Shown in pieces: positions 1 through 11,890 of a DNA stretch of 64,000 nt (the first letter of the stretch is position 1; every line of letters starts with the position of its first letter). The position numbers and the translations under genes are program-made. Below the pieces are notes generated by a model that saw nothing but the letters and a program-made list of their open reading frames with translations, was not told where the DNA came from and ran no database searches. Source of the DNA: Edolisoma coerulescens (lineage: Eukaryota > Chordata > Aves > Passeriformes > Campephagidae); assembly GCA_013397115.1 (NCBI GenBank), contig VWZW01002467.1:745666-809665 (forward strand), read 5' to 3'.

Positions 1-3000
1 GGCTCTCAGTGAAACGGTTATTTTGGTTGTTACGAGCTGGGTCATGTGTTTGTGATTAGAAGGAGCAGTCCCAGGCTGCCACCAGCACTGCACAGAGACT
101 TTCCTGGGACAGGAGAACATGAGCAGCCCCATCCCTGCCTCACTGCCCCTGTGCTGACCCAGGCTCCCCATGGCAGGAGGAACACAGACCAAAGGCTGTG
201 GGGAGGAGGAAGGGGATTCAGGGGTTGCTGAACCAAACTCCGACGTCTCTCCAGCTCAGTGTCCATTACAGTCACTAACGAACAAAGGTTTAATAAATGC
301 ACGTGGCTTCAGGGGGTTTTCCACCATTTTCCTTTTTTTGCAGCTCAGCTCCCTCATCACTGAGCTAATGCACTAATGGTCACTTACCATTACCTAACTT
401 CCGACCTAATGGGCACAGCAAATAAGTGAAAGGCTCATAAAATCAAATTTACTGAGCATCATTCCTTTTTCTGTCCATTAACTGAAACTATTTATCAGGT
501 TAAACAGATCCAAGGTGTGGAGCTATATTCATCTTGTATTAGTGCTGTTACGTGGACATTCCGGGATCCTAGGCTCTCCAGCAACTGCAGGGCAGTGCTG
601 TGAGGCCAAGCTCTCGCTCCTGGCAGCAGTTTCCGAAGCCTGAGGGGTGCACCAGCCCTGGGAGATGGGTGGGTTTCTCTTCCTTAAGGCATGAAGGAGC
701 TGCAGTCAACTGACTGCTGCAATGTTCCCAGGAACAGGAAAGTGCTGTTAACCTCAATGACAGTGTCTGGTTTATAAATACCAAAACTAGAGACAGATTA
801 GATGAATTTAAAAAACTTTCATGTATATATATTTAAAGGGTTTTCACTTGCTAAGTTACTTTTTTCCTTTCTAAACTCCCAAGGCCCCAGTAAAGCCAGT
901 CAATACACCATTACAATCATTTGGGGACCAGTAAAGCTTTGAAAAATAGCATCTGCACTGTGGATTTAAAGAAACCATTTGAACCACAGTAAGCCTTGAA
1001 GATAACTTTGAAATGTGTTTTGATTTCTCAATAATTTCTTGAGAACCATTAAAAGAAATGAAAACTCTGCACCCTGGACAGACACAGGCTGGGAAAGCAC
1101 TGTGAGGGAGAAAAAAATGTCATCAATGCTTAGCAAAGGATCTGAGTGTCCCCAAAGCACTGTTTTGCTGGCAGAGGAGGCAGCTGGAGCTCTCCCTGTC
1201 CACAACACCACCGCCGCCTCCGACTCCCGCCCCGCGCCCTTGGGGTGCTGCCGGACCCTCGGCGCTGCTGCAGCCACAGGTGGGGCTGCTGCCACCTCAA
1301 AACACAAGGAACTGCTTGTGGGGGTGGTTTCCTGCTTGAAATGGTGTTTGGTCCCCGGAAATCCAGTCCTTCCTCTCTCCTTTCTCCTGCTAACCGCCCA
1401 TTTGACTATTTTCTAAACCAAAACAGCAGCTTCATTGCATCCAAGTAATGGCATTTCAGGCTTAAAAGCTGTGCTGTGCACACAGTTCACAATGAATCAA
1501 ACAGCCTCTAATGTCTCCTGACCTACTTCTCAGATCCTTCCTCGTATCTGCTTAAGATAAAACCCTTGCTGGGATTAAAGCATTCATGGCACATGTCCAA
1601 AGGTCAGGAAAGGCCATGCTGGAACCACAAACCAAGAAAACTGCTCCTGGCAGTTTCTGTGTTGTATTTTACCTTCAGGTCAGGAAAAAACTTATTAAAA
1701 CTGTGAATTATCACACCCGTGGGAAGAGTGGAGCCTCCCAAGCCAAAACCAGCCTCTGAATGTACCTTTCTTCATGTAAGGTGAGAACAAGACATCAACA
1801 GAAATTAGGATCTGCTTTTGCTCTTAAATCACTTGATTTCCTTCAGTATTTATGCTACAAATGGGAATTAAGTAGTAAAGGATTTGAAGCCATTAAACAA
1901 TTAAATGCCTGGTTTTCTGTTTTCTCAGCTGTGAGTTAATTTGGTCTCCAGCACAGGTGGCACTTTGCAGTTGAGCACCAAATGCATGTGGAACATTTCT
2001 CAAGCACTCCCAGTTGGCAGCAGAGCGAGCTTGGTTCTGAAGGCCACAGTGGTACCAGCTCTGAGCAGGAACCAGAGCCTGGAGAAGTGACAGGGATGCA
2101 CAGTCTCACCTGTGAGATGCTCTGTGCAACACCTGGGAATGAATTCTGAGTGGAAATTTCCCCTTTTCTGTGAGTCCCTCTCTGTGCCCTGAGAGTGGCT
2201 GGGCACAAACTGAAGCCAAGCCCCGTGTCCCACTGAAATGAGGGCAGGTGACCCTGCCATCCGTGCCATGGCAGTGCTCAGGGCCACGTCCAGGCCACAG
2301 CAGAGCCCGGCCACGCCAGCCCAGCGCGGTGGCCCCCAGCAGCTGCCCAGGGCCCCGTGTCCACTGCGGGCAGCGCCGAGCTGCAGCTGCTGCTGGGGTT
2401 AACGACAGCGCAGCGAGGAGCGGAGGGCAGCGTGAGCTGGTTTCCAGTTAATTTAGCAGATGATGTCAGCTGTCCAGGCTCAGGCTATTTCCACTCCCCC
2501 ACTAACCCAGCTCTCACAGACGGAGCCGCCGCACTCCGGGGACCATCCATCAACCCCCGCGACTGCCCGTGACACTGCTTCCTTTGCACCCGCGGTGGCT
2601 GAAGAAAAATCCCACTGTTTCTGCGGCTTCCCAGGCATTCCTGAGGCAGGAGCAGGCCTCCAGGAACCCATGGTGCTGCCGGAAAAGGGGATTCAGACAT
2701 TGGTGCTTGGCCCTTTCAGCTGGGTCAGTACCTGAACCAATGCCTGCTGCAAGTGGACACCAGGCTCTCGGGAAGGCCTCCTGCAGATGAGCTGAAAACC
2801 TGCTGTCTCAAGTCCTCAGGGTCTGTGAGAATTCGACTATTTGTGTTTAATTATTTTTGTCAGAGATGGGCAACTCTAAGTCTTTCAGTTCTACTTAAAA
2901 CCTTGCCACCTTCTTGTATACTGAATTTCTGTCCTAGCAGGAACAGGACTTTGAGTCTGAAGCCCCTGTACTGCCAGTGAAAGATGACATGAGATGTGTG

Positions 3001-4680
3001 ATGTGGGACAAATCTTTCTGATTTTTCAGAGGAAGTTTCGTTATTTCAGTTTTCTCATGTTCTGGAGATGAAAAAGAATTCCCATACAAGGAGTCCTCTG
3101 GAAGAGGGAAAATTTTGGTTATTTCAAAGGCTCTGTTTGAACAAAATATAGTTTCACTTGAGCCTGACTTGTGCAAAGTGTCAGAAAACTGAAACATTCA
3201 ATTCTGGAAACACAAACAGGCACTCCTCCTTGAGCACCCAGGGATGAGGCTGGAAACCTGCCCCCTTCCCAAAGTGGTTTTTGCCCTCCAAGCTCTTCTC
3301 GGAATTCACGTTTTGTTGGAACTCCGAGGCCTCAAACACCTGCAGTTACAATGATGCCACGGTTAAGGGCTGTGTTCCACAGGAAGTCAGCCCATCCAGA
3401 ACTGGGCAAATCAGCCCTTATTACTTATTTATGAGAGTTAATTTCATGTGCTGGCATTTCACACGCCATATGGAGGAGCGGCTGCCCGAGCCAAGCTGCA
3501 GGCAGCTCTCAGCTGCCTTTTTTTTCTGTTGTTTTAAATACTGCTGCTCGTGACTGAAGCAAGGTTAATCACTGCTTTTACTAAGAAAAATTACCTCTCG
3601 AGAAACCCCAAATCCTCACCTCCCAGGCAGGATTATGCCACAGAGAGCTGGCGCGCCCCAGCCAGGGCACCGGCTGCCTGGTGCCCCGGGATTCGCGAGC
3701 AGACGGGCGTGGCAGGCACAGCTACAGACAATCAGAGGTTGGGTATGTGCAGCCACGTCTGTTAATCTTCACAAGCACCAGTTCCTCCTGGTATTTGCTC
3801 ACCTGATGGTGACTGACAGGGGACCAGTCCGGAGGGATCTGCCATCAGAGCCCGTGCGCTGCACACCCAGCAGCTCAGTCCCTGCTGCTGTGTTCTGTGC
3901 CACCACCATCGCTGAGAAACCTTTCCTCACCAGTATTTTCTGTGAAATTTGGAGTCTTTGTCACTTTGGGGAAGCTTTTTGTAAGGGTATCAAGGCCCAG
4001 GTTTGACCAGAAACTCTTATTGTGTAAACAAATCTGGAACTGTGTGCACTGGGGATTTGCATTGCTTCGGCTGCCCGATAAGCTGATCCCTGACATCCAT
4101 CCAGACAAAAATACACACCCAAAAATATACAGCTATTTTCAGTATTACTGCTTTTCAGATGAGGTATGTCTCCAAAGATAGCACTGAGATAGATTCACAG
4201 GAAGGTTGTGGCACTTCTGGTATTTGCTGTATGAGAATGACATTTATGGTAAGAAAAACGGAAGACATGTGGAGCATGGTGGCAATAATACTTCACTGGG
4301 GACAAAGAAATTATGTAAGGCAATGAAAGCCGAAATGGTGGGATGGCAGGAAGGGGACCACGGCAGCTGGGAAGCAGAGGAGCAGCAGCACTGAGGTGGG
4401 CTCGGGGAGCAGCTTCTGTCGGGGAGGAAATGAGCAAGAGAACGGCCCCCGCTGTCTGGCCCTGGGGGGAACCTGGAGCAGCCCCGAGCGAGCCCCCAGG
4501 GTCTGAGCACGTGGGTACAATAATCACAGCTGCCTGGTTCCCCCCATGCATCCTTCCTCATCACAGCACCAATTCCCTCTCATTTTCCCCACATCTTAAT
4601 AAAATCCCTTTTCTCCTGGAGATTTCCGTGGCTAGTGGATCCTACACAAACCTGTTTGTTTCCTTCATTTATGAGGCATC
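1..4680. other. Non-coding unique DNA with CpG-rich patches
   Basis: I see no gene, RNA or known transposon here. The open frames are short (at most 131 codons) and conflict between strands. Three small GC- and CpG-rich patches stand out: about 1200-1290, about 2270-2440 and about 3640-3720. They are shorter and less CpG-dense than the island at 62 kb and have no associated ATG plus splice-donor arrangement that I could find. The stretches between them (about 760-1080, 1440-1920 and 2820-3200) are AT-rich. An exon of an unrecognised transcript cannot be excluded by eye. Confidence 0.6.
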
Positions 4681-5120
4681 TTTGATCTATTTGTGAAGTG
4701 CTACAAACACTGTTAGATAAAACTGTTCTCATTACAGTCTGAAATTAAAATTTAGTAGAAGATGCACAAAGCAGAATAAACTTTCAATTAAAATCTAAAC
4801 ACTGTACTGAGAAAGAAAACTGGAGGGAGCTCCTAGGCTTCTTTGCATTAAAAATGCCTGAGATTTAATTTCACTGTGACATCTCCTTGGAATTACACTG
4901 CTAATTGATCAAATTTTGTCTGTCTGTTATTTAAACTTTCAATAAAACTTAGATTAATGGAAGGTGTAATCCTCCCGGGCAGAACAAATATTCCCATTGT
5001 TCGTGTCAGGTATGGAATAGCAATGCCCCTACTAACAGCTTCTGCATTCAACCTGGGAACAAGAAGTTAATCATAAAAGTGTGGTGATTCCTTAATTGCT
5101 TGAATGAAATTTTCTCTGTG
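4681..5120. other. AT-rich ORF-free block, candidate regulatory DNA
   Basis: About 440 bases without an open frame of 60 codons. It contains homeodomain-type cores such as CTAATTGATC (4901-4910) and GATTAATGG (about 4951-4959), and several TTTAAT/ATTAAA runs. It lies directly upstream of the CR1 insertion. This could be a conserved non-coding element or simply AT-rich intergenic sequence; the motifs alone do not decide. Confidence 0.3.
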
Positions 5121-5317
5121 TGCCGTTCTCCTCTCCCCTGCTCCCCCGCCCCCAGCCTCCACAACTGCTGCTACAGATCTTTAAAACCACACAGGCAGCA
5201 CTTCCAGGACTGATTTGCTTTGTTCTTGATGCAAATGAAACCCCAACTTGCTCTACCCATGGTCTCCCGGAAGGATACGAGCACCTTCAAAGAAAAAAAG
5301 CAAGCAACAGCTTTATG

Positions 5318-5600
5318 GAATCACAGAACCTGTGAGGTTGGAAAGACACTTGAAACCCCCGAGTCCAACCGTTCCCCCAGCACTGCCAAGGCCACCACCG
5401 AACCCTGTCCCTAAGTACCACACCTGCACGTCTTTTAAATCCATCCAGGAACGGGGACTCCACCACTGCCCTGCGCAACCTGTTCCAGGGCTGGACACCC
5501 TTTCCATGGAGAAATTTACCCCAGGATCCAATCTAAACCTCCCCTGACACAGCCTGGGGCTATTTCCTCTCATCCCTTGTGACCTTCTAGAGAGGATGCG
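5318..5600 (-). mobile_element. CR1 LINE fragment, 5'-truncated, minus strand
   Basis: The segment matches, in reverse complement, the 3' end of avian chicken-repeat-1 retrotransposons as I remember their consensus. Landmarks in order are AATCACAGAA (one copy of the terminal repeat unit, about 5318-5330), GAGGTTGGAAA, GAGTCCAACC, CCCCCAGCACTGCCAAGGCC, CACGTCTTTTAAAT, GGGGACTCCACCACTGCC, CAACCTGTTCCAGGGCT, GAGAAATTT, CCAATCTAAACCTCCCCTG and ATTTCCTCTCATCCCTTGT. The element's 3' end is at the left, so it is inserted on the minus strand. Only about 280 bases remain, which is typical 5' truncation, and it encodes no protein. The right edge is fuzzy: weak similarity may run to about 5640. The wording of the consensus (CCCCCAGCACTGCCAAGGCC) suits neoavian CR1 subfamilies and is my main evidence for a bird. 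Confidence 0.93.
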
Positions 5601-7198
5601 CACTGCAGTAAAAATTAGCTCCCATCTCTGGCACCACAGAGAAAGGAGCCTGAGCCAGGAGGCAGGAGCACCCCACTCTCCTGGACTGCCCGAGGAACCT
5701 CTGTGCATCCCTTCAGCTTCTGGGCTGGCTGAGGGCCACCCCGAGATTCATATCTGGCTGTGTGGACGTTACTCTTGAAGAGCCTTTTGGTCACACACCA
5801 GCTGGACCCTAGCACTTGCCAAGCACCCCCAGGAGCTGCAGCTGGGAGTGAGCCTTTGTTAGCACAGGGGACCTCGACCCTCAGCTTTTGAAGATTTGGT
5901 GATTTTCCTACACAATGCACATGCTGACACAATGTATTTTTGGATGCTTCTGGGGGTAAAACCATTTCTCTATTTCAAGCTGAGTTTGAATAAATTACAG
6001 AAAGCCTCTCCAAGATGCAGAATGCTTTCCAAATTGCTTATTTTAGTTTTCCATCTCAGTGAGGATTAAAATCTCTTGCATTTTTAGAGAAAGTGATCGA
6101 CAGTCAAAGTGCCACCTGTGGGCTGAAACGGTGCTTGCTCCAGAAAACTGGGATTGGTCTTGGACGAAGGACATGCTACACAGACATGGCAACACGCTGT
6201 TCACAGATACCAATATCAACATACTACAGAGAATTAGAGCCCATTTTTTACCATTCTTTTTCACTGTGAGAGCAATGTATCTGTGCCAAACTGTTAATAT
6301 CCACAAGAGGAGGAAATCATGCAGTATTTTTTCCTGATTTCTGCTTTTCCAGCAAATTTACTCTCTGCCAGACTAAGACCTTTTGTACTACATCTAATAA
6401 TAGTCAAAGAGGGGCTCTAACAAGAGAGGGGAAGAATTCAGGAAGCAACACCTAGTTTGTATTCCTGCAGTGGTCCTGTTTGTTGCGAGGTGCTAAATTA
6501 CTCCCATTAATTCGTTGTGAAAACAAGCTGTAGAGAACAGCAAGGAACTTACAGTTTCTTGTGAATTAATGCTGCATGGTAGCACTTTATTTTAAGAATA
6601 ATTAATGATAACTCAGCAGTGGAAAAACCAGTCTTTTGATGCCTCTGAAGCATGTCAGTGGTAGATGGCTATGGTTGTACCTGCTGGGAGTCCTGCTTAA
6701 AATATAGTCAAATATTTTCATAGCTGTGATTCATCTTTTCATCCTCCCAGGCCTGTGCTATATTTATTACACATACACTTCGGGAGGGGGAAAAGGAAAA
6801 ATCTGGAGTACTTGAAATAGGAATAAAAGGGTCAATTTCAGGCACTCTGCTCACACCAAGCCAGGTGTCACTGGGACATTATTGTGGACAAGAACTAGAA
6901 GGAGGGATGCTGATCCACAGGTCAGGTTGTAGGTCCTCAGACATCCCTCTTACCTGACAAAGGTGGCAGCCCTTGGAGCCTGAGCCCTCGATGCCTGGCC
7001 AGGGCTGCAGCTGTGCTCCCTGCAGAGGTTTGGGATCACTCAGCTGAAACACGGCGCTGTCCTCTCTGCCGGGTGGAGACACGGCCTGTGGTGGGGGCTT
7101 GGCAGGAATCTGCATAAATGATTGATCCAGGTGAGCAGCACACACCATCCTCATTAAAGGATCAGTGGGGCTGGAAATGAAAAAGATTCATGTCTGCT
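5601..7198. other. Non-coding DNA, AT-rich part at 6340-6860
   Basis: No gene was recognised. From about 6340 to 6860 there is no sizeable open frame, and the sequence becomes rich in TAATTA-like cores (for example ATTAATTC near 6506 and GAATAATTAATGATAA near 6596-6611). This is a candidate enhancer-like stretch of low confidence. The part at 6900-7140 is GC-richer unique sequence with nothing identifiable. Confidence 0.45.
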
Positions 7199-7275
7199 GC
7201 AGGAGGCTTTCGGGGATCAATATGTTCCAACATATGTTTTAATACTTCCTCAGTTCCCACACGTGTCTCATGGGA
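7199..7275. repeat. Dispersed ~75-bp repeat, copy A
   Basis: This segment aligns in the same orientation to 35007-35080, with about three quarters of positions identical by eye. The match includes an uninterrupted CATATGTTTTAATA in both and a shared GTCTC followed by GGGA close to the right end. I do not recognise the family. The divergence suggests an old interspersed repeat or an ancient local duplication rather than a recent event. Weaker resemblance may continue to the right (an ATAATAAATC-like segment near 7357-7366). Confidence 0.5.
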
Positions 7276-9540
7276 TTTCTTTATTTTTCTTTTTTTCCCA
7301 GGGTTATGAAGCCAACTGTTTTTGATGTGCTCTGAGGCAGAGACCTGCTTTTCATAATAAATCTCTTTCCTAGAAGGTGAAAAGCATGAAGCTGTGTTTC
7401 TTATCCAAACAGAGCATGATCAGATTACACCGTGCACAGAGCCCCGCTGCTCCCGCTGCGTTGCTGGAGTGCTCAGCACACCTTCGGGGAGATTATTGTT
7501 CCAGAAAGGGACTAAACACAACTTTTGCTTGTCGGTGCTTCTGCAACATTCTCTCCTCCCTTTATCTCTCCTTTCCCCTGTGCTTTGATGTCTCTATAAT
7601 ACAGATCATACTGACACTGAGGTGAGTGGGCTGTGCAGATCCATCCTGGAAGTGGGAAAAGCTGTCCTCTGCCACACCGGAGGAGGAGGGAGAGCAGCCC
7701 ATGGAATCGGATTTGACAGGAAAGAAAGGGAAAAGGCCATGAGACTGTATTGAAGCATGTGGGAGATGCAGAGCAGCGCTATTCCTGCTGGCCTAGGAGC
7801 ACAAACCAGTTCACAGCTGCTCTGTAACTTGGCTTCTGAGGCTCACGCGCTGGGTAACTAACGCAGCTCCTCATCAAACCAATTAAGTGAGAGAGCCCAA
7901 GGGGCCACTCGAAGCCAGTTCATGGCAGGATGCTGTGAACAGCCCCCCTTGCTCACTGCAGAACACAGGGCTGGGCTGTCACAGACCCAGTTCAGCTGTG
8001 AGCTGGTGGGCTCGGAGCTGCGCCAGGAGTGGGGTGGCTGTGCCCCCCCCGCCCCTCGTGGGGCTCTGGTGGTCCTGGGCCACCCAGGGGGCTGCGATGC
8101 TCCCGTCCTCCCCAGCCCTGCTGGCCGGCCCCAGAGGCACAGTGGCCGCTGCTCCAGCCCAAGGTCACCAAGGCCACACAAATCCTCTCTCCGAGGTCAC
8201 CTTGTCCTTCTCTTCCATTCCAGGGAGACGCGATCGCTGTTTCTGCAGTAAATGGGGTGATGAGCAAACCGTGTGTGACACCTCCCACGTTTCACCGTGC
8301 TGCAGCTCACTGTGGAGTCCATCACTGCTGGGTGGGAAGCAAAGACAGGACATTTTCACACCCTGCTCTCATTAGCTGTGTGTGCGTATGCTGCTCTTTT
8401 CTCCAGCACTTCTTCCCCCTCTCACAGCAAAACCGCAGGAAGGAAAGGAGCACTGCTGGATTCAAACCTGGGATGAAAGGCCATTATACAAGAAATCATT
8501 GTATTCCAAAAATCCTATCCCAGGGGCTAAATAATAGGATAGAAACGATGATTGCATGAAATCCAAAACCAACACAAGAAAGGAAGTCTTTGCAATTGCA
8601 GTACTCTACCCAAAAGAGCCCAGACTATCCCGGTATAGCACTGGAAATGCTATTTATTTGTATTCACACCACCACACAACAGGCCTGTCATTTTCTGAGC
8701 ATATAATATATGGTAAATGCAGGCCTCTGACAGCACAGAAAGGTACAAAAGCCAAAGGGCAGGAGGTGGCACATGCTACTCTGGTCCCATTTCACATGCC
8801 AGGAGGAGGGATTAGGAAGAACCTTTGCTGTTCTCGCTACAGCACATCCCTGATCTGACACCCATGATACCTGTGCTTGGACACCATGCTGTGGTGGGGA
8901 GGACTCGAATTTGCATCTCCCAGCTATCCTACACAAAGTGCAGAATTACCATTTGTAACCTAAAATTCCCACTGAAATCTCCCCTGGATAATCATTTCTG
9001 TGCCCTCTGCCCCTCTGCCCTTGCTGAAGTCAGTGCTTTCATCGCTCCCCAGAGCAGGTCACACCTCCCTGCTGAGTGGGAGAACGTGTCTGGGAAGCAC
9101 AGTGGGCTGGTGTGAGCCAAACAGGGAGCTTGGGACGCTCAGCTGCTGGGCTGACTGGTTTGATTTCCCTCTACAGCAGAAAGTGCTTGGGAGAACAAAA
9201 ACATCCAGCAGGTGCTGAAACCTTATTCCTGAAGTGTGAGGTTGGGAGCTCGAGGTATCGGCAGGCTGCAAGGGCAGCTTGGCCAGGCACGCCCCAGGCA
9301 TGGCTCCTGCCAGCCCGCTGGGGAGGACAGGCAGCTCCCCGGCCTGACCCTGGTCACAGGAGCGCCAACGAGTCCTCACCAACTCCTCATTTCCATCCTG
9401 AACAAGGGGACTGCGCCGGGCTTTGCCTTTCTCTCCTTTGGACAGCAAGTGATAACTGAATCTGATATGATGACACAATTTCACTGCTCACAGGCCCCGG
9501 GAACAGGGACTTCTTTTTGGCCGTCCTGCCTGAGACACCA
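7276..9540. other. Non-coding unique DNA, GC-rich centre
   Basis: Several overlapping open frames on both strands (up to 176 codons between 7858 and 8559) come from a GC-rich, stop-poor stretch at about 7880-8260. Their translations are low-complexity Pro/Gly/Ser/Arg mixtures with no motif that I recognise. A poly-C run (8043-8050) and simple CCC/GGG blocks lie inside. I see no transposon. I regard the whole interval as intergenic or intronic. Confidence 0.55.
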
Positions 9541-10110
9541 TTTGAAAATAATTAAAAGATGGAACCTTTTATGTGGTTTATGATGCTTTGATCAAGGTTT
9601 TTAATTAACCTATCTTGCTTTCAGCTATTGCAAGTTCATTTCACCCTCACTGACAATATCATACTGGGACTGATTACAACGCAGGGGAGACCGTGAGCCA
9701 CACGGCTGCAGGGCCTGGCTCTGGAGCTCCTTTAACCCCTTGGCCACCAGTGCCTCCCAACAAGGTCTCTAAGGGGACGTGGGACTGCTCTGAGCGTGGG
9801 GAGGTGGCCGGGGAGCAGGCGGCAGCAGTGGGCAGAGCACGCTGTGCCAGATGCCGGCCAGGCTCAGCCGGAGAGCCGGGCAGTGCATCCATCACCGCTG
9901 CTGCCAGTGCCAAGGCCGGGCCATTCATCAGCCAGTCAATTGGGAAGCAGCAGCGGGGGCACGGCCAGGACACGTCTCAGCGCTGCTGCCATTGGCAAGG
10001 GAAGTGTCAGGCTGAAATTAGTCAGCCCGATCCCCACAGCCAGAGAGACACGGGTCCTTCGGAAGGGTAATTTGCTCCATCAATCTGTGCGGAGACATTG
10101 AACCACTCGC
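9541..10110. promoter_or_regulatory. Candidate enhancer with TCF/LEF-type site
   Basis: The stretch holds CTTTGATCAAGG at 9586-9597, a good match to the TCF/LEF core CTTTGATC. It is followed by TTTTTAATTAACC, a homeodomain-type core, and then by unique sequence with an unusually CpG-containing segment (about 9830-9900 and 10020-10115, including CACTCGCTCGATGC). The mix of motif clusters and retained CpGs suggests functional DNA. No reporter or conservation evidence is available to me, so this is inference. Confidence 0.3.
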
Positions 10111-11359
10111 TCGATGCTAAGTCAGTGGGGAGGGAGGTGTAAATGTCACCTGACATTAATGCTGCTGCCTCTGCACTGCGAGGGAAGCTGCTCTGAATCA
10201 GCTCAGGGCAGACCTGCAGTGGCAGGGAGCTGGGGAAGGTGGAAGACAACCACAAGTTATGATGGTCCTGCCAAGACGGGCCTGTCAGAAGGACCAGAGC
10301 AGGGAAGGAGTTAAAGCTCTCCTGTCTGCCAGAGTCCTGCTTCCTCTACCAAAGCTGCCATCAGAATGAGCTCTTCAAACTTCTAAACGTGGGGTATCTC
10401 CATTAACCTCCCCACGCTGAGCTCTGCACCCCTCAGACTGGTCACAGAGGGTGGACTCTGTATCTGATGGAGGAGGACAATCGTGCCCTGAGACCAGGAG
10501 CTGTGGCTGCCTCACGACTGATCTCCCCCAAAGAAATTGCCTTATCTGACTATTCTGTACCGGCTGGTCGGAGCAGCAACACCACATCTCCAGGTGCTTC
10601 CACTCAAGGTCACAATATGAACTTGATACTGAACAAGAGCCTAAAACAATTTTTGGCAAGTGAAGAGATGTACGGTGTGCTGTGCCAACAGCTTTCCAAG
10701 AGGCTTTGGAATAGGCTGTGCTGACAAACCCTGCGGAGAGCCATCGCGTGGGGGAAATGCTGAATCATTGCAGCTTCCTCTGGACAGCCATCAAGGCTGG
10801 ATAAATCCATTCTCAGCAACTTCCTAAAGAAGTGTTTCTTAGAAAAGTGTTCTTAAATAAAATTGAAATTTCTATTCCATACCATTAGCTCAAGGAAAGG
10901 CTAATTAAGCCCAAGCTCTTGGAATAGAAAGATTCACTGAGTCTGTTTCCAAAACTGTCACAAAAATTTGCATTTTGATGATGCTGTTGTTTTCTTAAAA
11001 AAAAAAAAATCTTCTACACCCCAGTCCCACTGCCATGAGACATTCCCACAGACAAGTGGCTTCGTCTCCTTTTTTTTCCCCCTAGCTGGATTTGCCAGAA
11101 AAATCCCAGAAGGGACTGGGACTCCTGCCCTACTGGATTTTCATAAAACCTGAGCCACACCTTAGTAATAGCAATTCTAAAGAAAGTAAAGCGCTGGCGA
11201 TGGGAAAGCACCTCGACTCTTTACTGAGGAAGGGAAAAAAGAGAAAAGTGAAAGATCCAGGGAAAGAAAAAATTGTTTATAGCAGGAACTTTCCTTAAAG
11301 ACTTGAATACCTGTGGAAAATGTGAGAATGAAATAAGAAAAAGATTTATTGAGTCTCAA
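10111..11359. other. Non-coding unique DNA with an A13 tract
   Basis: Nothing gene-like. A 13-base poly-A run sits at 10997-11009 but is not preceded by a recognisable SINE, LINE or processed gene copy. The sequence on either side (10840-10980 and 11160-11350) is AT-rich. Confidence 0.5.
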
Positions 11360-11890
11360 AGCCTCCAGTTAAAATTAAGTGTGGTGAGAAAAGTGGCTTT
11401 CCACTTTTAATTGTCTTTACCACAGTAACTGTGTGTCAGTCTCTTCTAAAAGCCTATTAATTCTGTAATTTAGTGCTAGCAAGAGCTGGGAGACAGACAG
11501 AGCCACCACTGCTCTTTTTTTCTTAATTCATCGACTAAATGTCATCAGGCATCAATACTGGGGGGGTTTCTCCTTCAAGGCTTTAAATACTAAAAATTAA
11601 AAACTTTTCATAGTTTACTGAATAAAAAAGTGCTGGCACATCAGTTAACAGAAGGGGTGCTACGACATCGTATGTTGGTGTGTTAATTGTGGCTAAAAAC
11701 AACCTGACAGGTCCCCAGAGCCGCTGAGTGAACAATTTTCCAAGCAGGAGGGGGAATTAGCTTGTTTAACTGCTGCAGCTAGATGCAATGTGTTTAGCCA
11801 CAGTTTTAGAGTTTATTCTGAAACTAGCCAGAGCTGGTGATAGAGCTATTAAGGCAGAGACAGGCTGGTAGGCGGATTTCTTGACATTTG
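11360..11890. promoter_or_regulatory. Candidate enhancer with inverted RUNX and TTTAGCCACA elements
   Basis: There is no sizeable open frame. Two RUNX-type cores in opposite orientation lie at 11380-11385 (TGTGGT) and 11419-11424 (ACCACA). Further right, TGTGGCTAAA (11688-11697) and TTTAGCCACA (11793-11802) form an exact 10-base inverted repeat about 95 bases apart, enclosing TAATT-type cores. The arrangement could be a paired protein-binding site or chance. Function is inferred only from motif content. Confidence 0.3.

Noticed and set aside
5313..5708. Minus-strand 131-codon frame over the CR1
   Set aside because: It translates the untranslated 3' end of a truncated CR1 element and is not part of the CR1 ORF2 protein.
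8880..8960. tRNA-like B-box resemblance (minus strand, TTCGAGTCC)
   Set aside because: I could not form a cloverleaf with a matching acceptor stem and anticodon arm, and no A box is evident. It does not match a mitochondrial tRNA that I remember either.
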